Source of the DNA: Acidovorax kalamii
GTDB lineage: Bacteria > Pseudomonadota > Gammaproteobacteria > Burkholderiales > Burkholderiaceae_C
NCBI RefSeq assembly: GCF_002245625.1
Contig: NZ_NOIG01000006.1
Span: 248,001 to 312,000 of the forward strand
DNA length: 64,000 nt
Direction: 5' to 3'
The notes beneath the pieces are model-generated. The model was given only the letters and a program-made list of their open reading frames with translations. It ran no database searches and was not told the DNA's origin. The translations under genes were made by a program, and so were the position numbers. Of the stretch, positions 63,026-64,000 are shown one piece after another; within the stretch, counting starts at the first letter, position 1, and each line of letters starts with the position of its first letter.

Positions 63026-64000
63026 ATGAGCACCACCACCCTCCTCGTGCGCCAGGACAACCTGGCCAGCACCCGCCTGTTGACCGCCGACGACACCCCG
63101 CTGGAAGGCGGCCAGGTCCGCGTGCGGGTCGAGTCGTTTGCCCTCACGGCCAACAACATCACCTACGCCGCGCTGGGCGACATGCTGAACTACTGGCAGT
63201 TCTTCCCCACGGGCGAGGCAGGCTGGGGCATCGTGCCCGTGTGGGGCTTTGGCACGGTGACCGAGTCCTTGCACCCCGACGTAGCGGCGGGCGAGCGCCT
63301 CTATGGCTACTGGCCCATGGCCAGTCAGGCCGTGCTGTCGCCCCAGCGCGTCAACCCCACGGGCTTCAGTGACGGCGCCGCGCACCGCGCGGGCCTGCAT
63401 GCGGTCTACAACCACTACCTGCGCACCGGCACCGACGGGCTGTACCGCGCCGACAACGAGGACGTGCAGGCACTGCTGCGGCCGCTGTTCATCACCTCGT
63501 GGCTCATCGACGATTTTCTGGCCGACCAGCAGTTCTTTGGCGCCCAGCGCATGCTGCTGTCCAGCGCGTCGAGCAAAACGGCCTACGGCACCGCCTTCCA
63601 GCTTGCACAGCGGGAGGGCATCGAGGTCATTGGCCTCACCTCGCCGGGCAATGTGGCGTTTTGCGAAAGCCTGGGCTGCTACCACCGCGTGGTTACCTAC
63701 GACGCACTGGACAGCATCGACGGTGCCACACCCAGCGTGTACATCGACTTTGCGGGCAGCGTGGGCCTGCGCCAGCGCATCCACGCCCACTTCACGGGCC
63801 TGGCCTACAGCTGCTCGGTGGGCGCGAGCCACGTGCAGGACCTGGGCGGCGCCGGCCAGCTGCCCGGCCCGCGCCCGGTGATGTTCTTCGCCCCCGCCCA
63901 GGTCAAGAAGCGCCACGCCGACTGGGGTGCCCAGGGCCTGAACGACCGCCTGGTAGCGGCCTGGAACCAGTTCAGCACCGCCGTGTCGGCCGGGCCACAG
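63026..64000 (+). CDS. DUF2855 family protein (3' end beyond window)
   Basis: 325 residues are visible without a stop. The sequence resembles the DUF2855 family: VRVESFALTANNITYAALG, WGFGTVTES, LYGYWPMAS and SSASSKTAYGTAFQL. It looks like a medium-chain reductase fold without the usual zinc or NADPH motifs. Function unknown. The start at 63026 has GGCGGC rather than a good ribosome-binding site nearby. Confidence 0.8.
   Translation, partial: MSTTTLLVRQDNLASTRLLTADDTPLEGGQVRVRVESFALTANNITYAALGDMLNYWQFFPTGEAGWGIVPVWGFGTVTESLHPDVAAGERLYGYWPMASQAVLSPQRVNPTGFSDGAAHRAGLHAVYNHYLRTGTDGLYRADNEDVQALLRPLFITSWLIDDFLADQQFFGAQRMLLSSASSKTAYGTAFQLAQREGIEVIGLTSPGNVAFCESLGCYHRVVTYDALDSIDGATPSVYIDFAGSVGLRQRIHAHFTGLAYSCSVGASHVQDLGGAGQLPGPRPVMFFAPAQVKKRHADWGAQGLNDRLVAAWNQFSTAVSAGPQ

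Overview
The window is GC-rich DNA from a betaproteobacterium, most likely a Comamonadaceae member close to Acidovorax. This rests on the gene content (DbpA, PurT, AMP nucleosidase, CynS with a NrtA-type transporter, OhrR/Ohr, NodI/NodJ-type ABC genes), on the Burkholderiales-type layout of the type VI secretion (T6SS) locus, and on short intergenic repeats that I associate from memory with this family. No rRNA, tRNA, CRISPR array, insertion sequence or phage gene is visible.

Layout. 1-3.3 kb: the 5' part of dbpA (minus) and, divergent from it, a PAS-PAS-GGDEF-EAL c-di-GMP protein. 3.5-3.7 kb: an imperfect palindrome of about 170 bp between converging genes. 3.8-12.1 kb (minus): hcp, vgrG and a PAAR-Rhs effector whose AT-rich C-terminal tip carries a YkuD-like L,D-transpeptidase motif, followed by a small lipoprotein gene that is the likely immunity gene. 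12.8-40.1 kb (plus): one large T6SS cluster in the order Ser/Thr kinase, PEGA protein, TssQ lipoprotein, FHA protein, PP2C phosphatase, TssJ, K, L, M, TagF, TssA, B, C, TagJ, TssE, F, G, H, ending in an S41-protease-like protein that has lost both catalytic residues. All thirteen core Tss genes plus a PAAR tip are present and look intact, together with the kinase/phosphatase/FHA/TagF set that controls firing post-translationally in other species.

40-64 kb is housekeeping and accessory metabolism: AMP nucleosidase, a membrane diguanylate cyclase, a NodI-type ATPase (its NodJ-type partner lies 8 kb away), PurT, a DUF3455 lipoprotein, and a minus-strand series of histidine kinase, NarL-type regulator, NrtA-type binding protein, permease, ATPase and cyanase. 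Next come the NodJ-type permease in a tightly overlapping unit with two PNPOx-fold proteins (one fused to GAF and a probable winged helix), a hemerythrin protein, a GMC oxidoreductase, 3-hydroxybutyryl-CoA dehydrogenase, an enoyl-CoA hydratase, the ohrR-ohr-DUF1304 peroxide cluster with a clear promoter/operator, a metallophosphoesterase coupled to a Ser/Thr kinase-universal stress protein fusion, and a truncated DUF2855 gene.

How the genes work together: the T6SS sheath (TssBC), baseplate (TssEFGK, TssA) and membrane complex (TssJLM) would fire an Hcp/VgrG/PAAR-Rhs dart. The toxin tip probably attacks peptidoglycan, which fits an exported lipoprotein as the protective partner. The most unusual points are that toxin-immunity pair, the inactive-looking S41 protein, the domain shuffling among the first three proteins of the cluster, the PNPOx-GAF-winged-helix regulator, the kinase-USP fusion and the large palindrome.
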